Positions 5,028-5,975 of a stretch of DNA of 5,975 nt are shown here, one piece after another. Position 1 is the first letter of the stretch, and each line of letters begins with the position of its first letter. A program made the translations under genes and the position numbers. Location of the stretch: the NCBI GenBank assembly GCA_029777145.1, contig JAKOSS010000475.1:1-5975 (forward strand), given 5' to 3'. Under the pieces are notes generated by a model that was given only the letters and a program-made list of their open reading frames with translations, ran no database searches and was not told the origin of the DNA. Source of the stretch: Acidobacteriota bacterium. Its GTDB lineage: Bacteria; Acidobacteriota; Blastocatellia; Pyrinomonadales; Pyrinomonadaceae.

Positions 5028-5975
5028 TCAGGGGATCCGCGCGCCCTTGTCGCGCCGTCCGATCCTCATGTCCACGAGCCAGTCGAGCCAGCGGTATTTC
5101 AGCGTCTTCGGCGCCAGGAATTCAGTGATTCCGACTGCTTTCCGCGGCTTCCCGTCGCGGAGCGTCAAGGTCATTTCAGAAAGGAATCGTAAATAGAAGA
5201 AGCTCGAGTCGATCGTCTCCAGATGTTTGACGCGAAGTTTCATGCCGTCGGCGGTGACGAACGTCATGCGCTGCGGAAAGCGGATCCCGAAGATGTCCCG
5301 CTTCTGGTTGAACTCGGCGAATTCGGCGTCGCGTTCGCGAAGCACGCCGTCGCGGATCGTCAAGAGTTTTGTGACGCAGCCTTCCTCAGAGCTCTCGCAC
5401 TCCGTATAGCGATAGAAGACGGCGGTCGCGTCGTTGAAATGCGCCCGTCCCCAATGCCAGTCGTTGACGGTGTCGGGCAGCCAGCGGGTGTCGTAGTTAT
5501 GATCGTGATAGCCGGTGCCGCGAAAATGGAGCGTCCGGACCGGTTCGGCGGACGTTCCCTTGACGATGACGCGACCCGAAACGTCGGCGCGCGGGGCGAC
5601 CAGGTTCCAGTGATGCGCGCCGGCGACGGCGTCGCGCGGCGAGAAATCTCCCTCGACGGTCAGCCATTCGAAACTTGCTTCGACCGAAAATCCCCGGTGC
5701 GTCTTCGACGCGACCGTGATCACAAAACCCGAACCGTACGGCGCGGACTTGAACTCAATCGAATTGCCGCCGATCCGGCACGCCGGTTCCTCGGTCGACG
5801 CCTGGAACTCATCCGACCGGAATTCGTTGATCGCCCGGCAAAGAACCTTGCCGTCGCGATAATAAAAGAACGCGACCGCGGGGATCCGCGATCGCGCATC
5901 GGACATCTCGGGACGATTGTAGCGGGGCGAAAAGACGAAATTGTCGAGAAATATGATGACGACGGCATCGCGGCC
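5028..5975 (-). CDS. CrtC-like carotenoid 1,2-hydratase / lipocalin-fold protein (5' end outside window)
   Basis: The frame is open without a stop from the TGA at 5030-5028 to the right edge. The ATG at 5906 is probably internal. Upstream codons continue in frame as an IIFLDNFVFSPRYNRPE segment that looks like the family's N-terminal FSP strand, and no ribosome site precedes 5906. Counting from that ATG, recognisable blocks are PAVAFFYYRDG (9-19), AGAHHWNLVAP (95-105), RGTGYHDHNYDTRWL (129-143) and DWHWGRAHF (149-157). The HHW, GYHDHN and WHWG histidine/tryptophan blocks are characteristic of the CrtC/AttH family, whose founding member hydrates acyclic carotenoids at the 1,2 position. No other carotenoid gene is in the window, so another hydrophobic or terpenoid substrate is equally possible. 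The C-terminus is basic (RIGRRDKGARIP). It converges on the YbjQ gene with one base between the stops. Confidence 0.82.
   Translation of the reverse strand, partial: GRDAVVIIFLDNFVFSPRYNRPEMSDARSRIPAVAFFYYRDGKVLCRAINEFRSDEFQASTEEPACRIGGNSIEFKSAPYGSGFVITVASKTHRGFSVEASFEWLTVEGDFSPRDAVAGAHHWNLVAPRADVSGRVIVKGTSAEPVRTLHFRGTGYHDHNYDTRWLPDTVNDWHWGRAHFNDATAVFYRYTECESSEEGCVTKLLTIRDGVLRERDAEFAEFNQKRDIFGIRFPQRMTFVTADGMKLRVKHLETIDSSFFYLRFLSEMTLTLRDGKPRKAVGITEFLAPKTLKYRWLDWLVDMRIGRRDKGARIP

Noticed and set aside
5888..5895. GCGATCGC octamer and many CGATCG sites as a possible repeated signal (HIP1-like)
   Set aside because: The full octamer was noticed only here. The frequent CGATCG sites sit in coding regions and follow from favoured GAT-CG/ATC-G codon pairs at this G+C.

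Overview
The window (5,975 bp, roughly 55-60% G+C by eye) is a densely coded piece of bacterial chromosome. It has no sign of mobile elements, CRISPR or RNA genes. The mix of genes would fit an environmental Gram-negative-type bacterium: an NxxGxxAF-like repeat protein, a two-gene MacB/LolD-type ABC exporter with a YbjQ protein, and a CrtC/AttH lipocalin-like protein. The overall flavour suggests Acidobacteriota (Blastocatellia-like). That assignment is an impression from gene content, not a demonstrated placement.

Layout from left to right. (1) The C-terminal ~497 residues of a large tandem-repeat, probably extracytoplasmic protein run in from the left edge on the + strand and stop at 1495. 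(2) A strong, probably bidirectional hairpin terminator (1540-1564) separates it from a convergent 64-residue double-CxxC zinc-ribbon protein on the - strand (1585-1779). (3) A ~170-bp divergent intergenic region follows. It holds a good promoter for the zinc-ribbon gene (A-tract, weak -35, extended -10) and a perfect 16-bp palindrome laid over the -10/start region. One 8-bp arm of that palindrome, TTGCGTTC, occurs again upstream of the next gene. (4) A HAD-superfamily phosphatase-like protein (1952-2653, +). (5) After 61 bp containing interleaved direct and inverted repeats comes a tight set on the + strand: ABC ATPase (2715-3407), FtsX/MacB-type permease (3413-4684, 5-bp gap) and a YbjQ/UPF0145 protein (4706-5026, 21-bp gap). 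(6) A CrtC-type carotenoid 1,2-hydratase-like/lipocalin-fold protein lies on the - strand. It converges on the YbjQ gene with one base between the stop codons and runs off the right edge.

Functionally, the ATPase and permease form one two-component exporter-type (type VII/mechanotransmission) ABC system. No periplasmic adaptor gene sits beside it, so a MacAB-TolC-style efflux pump is not supported here. The YbjQ gene is placed and spaced as the third member of that transcription unit. The HAD protein may or may not be co-transcribed. The flanking genes (repeat protein, CrtC-like) look unrelated to the exporter.

I do not see a clearly novel multi-gene system. The most worthwhile leads are the palindrome/half-site pair at the divergent promoters, the uncharacterised zinc-ribbon protein it may control, the repeat cluster at the exporter's translation start, and the exporter-YbjQ linkage.
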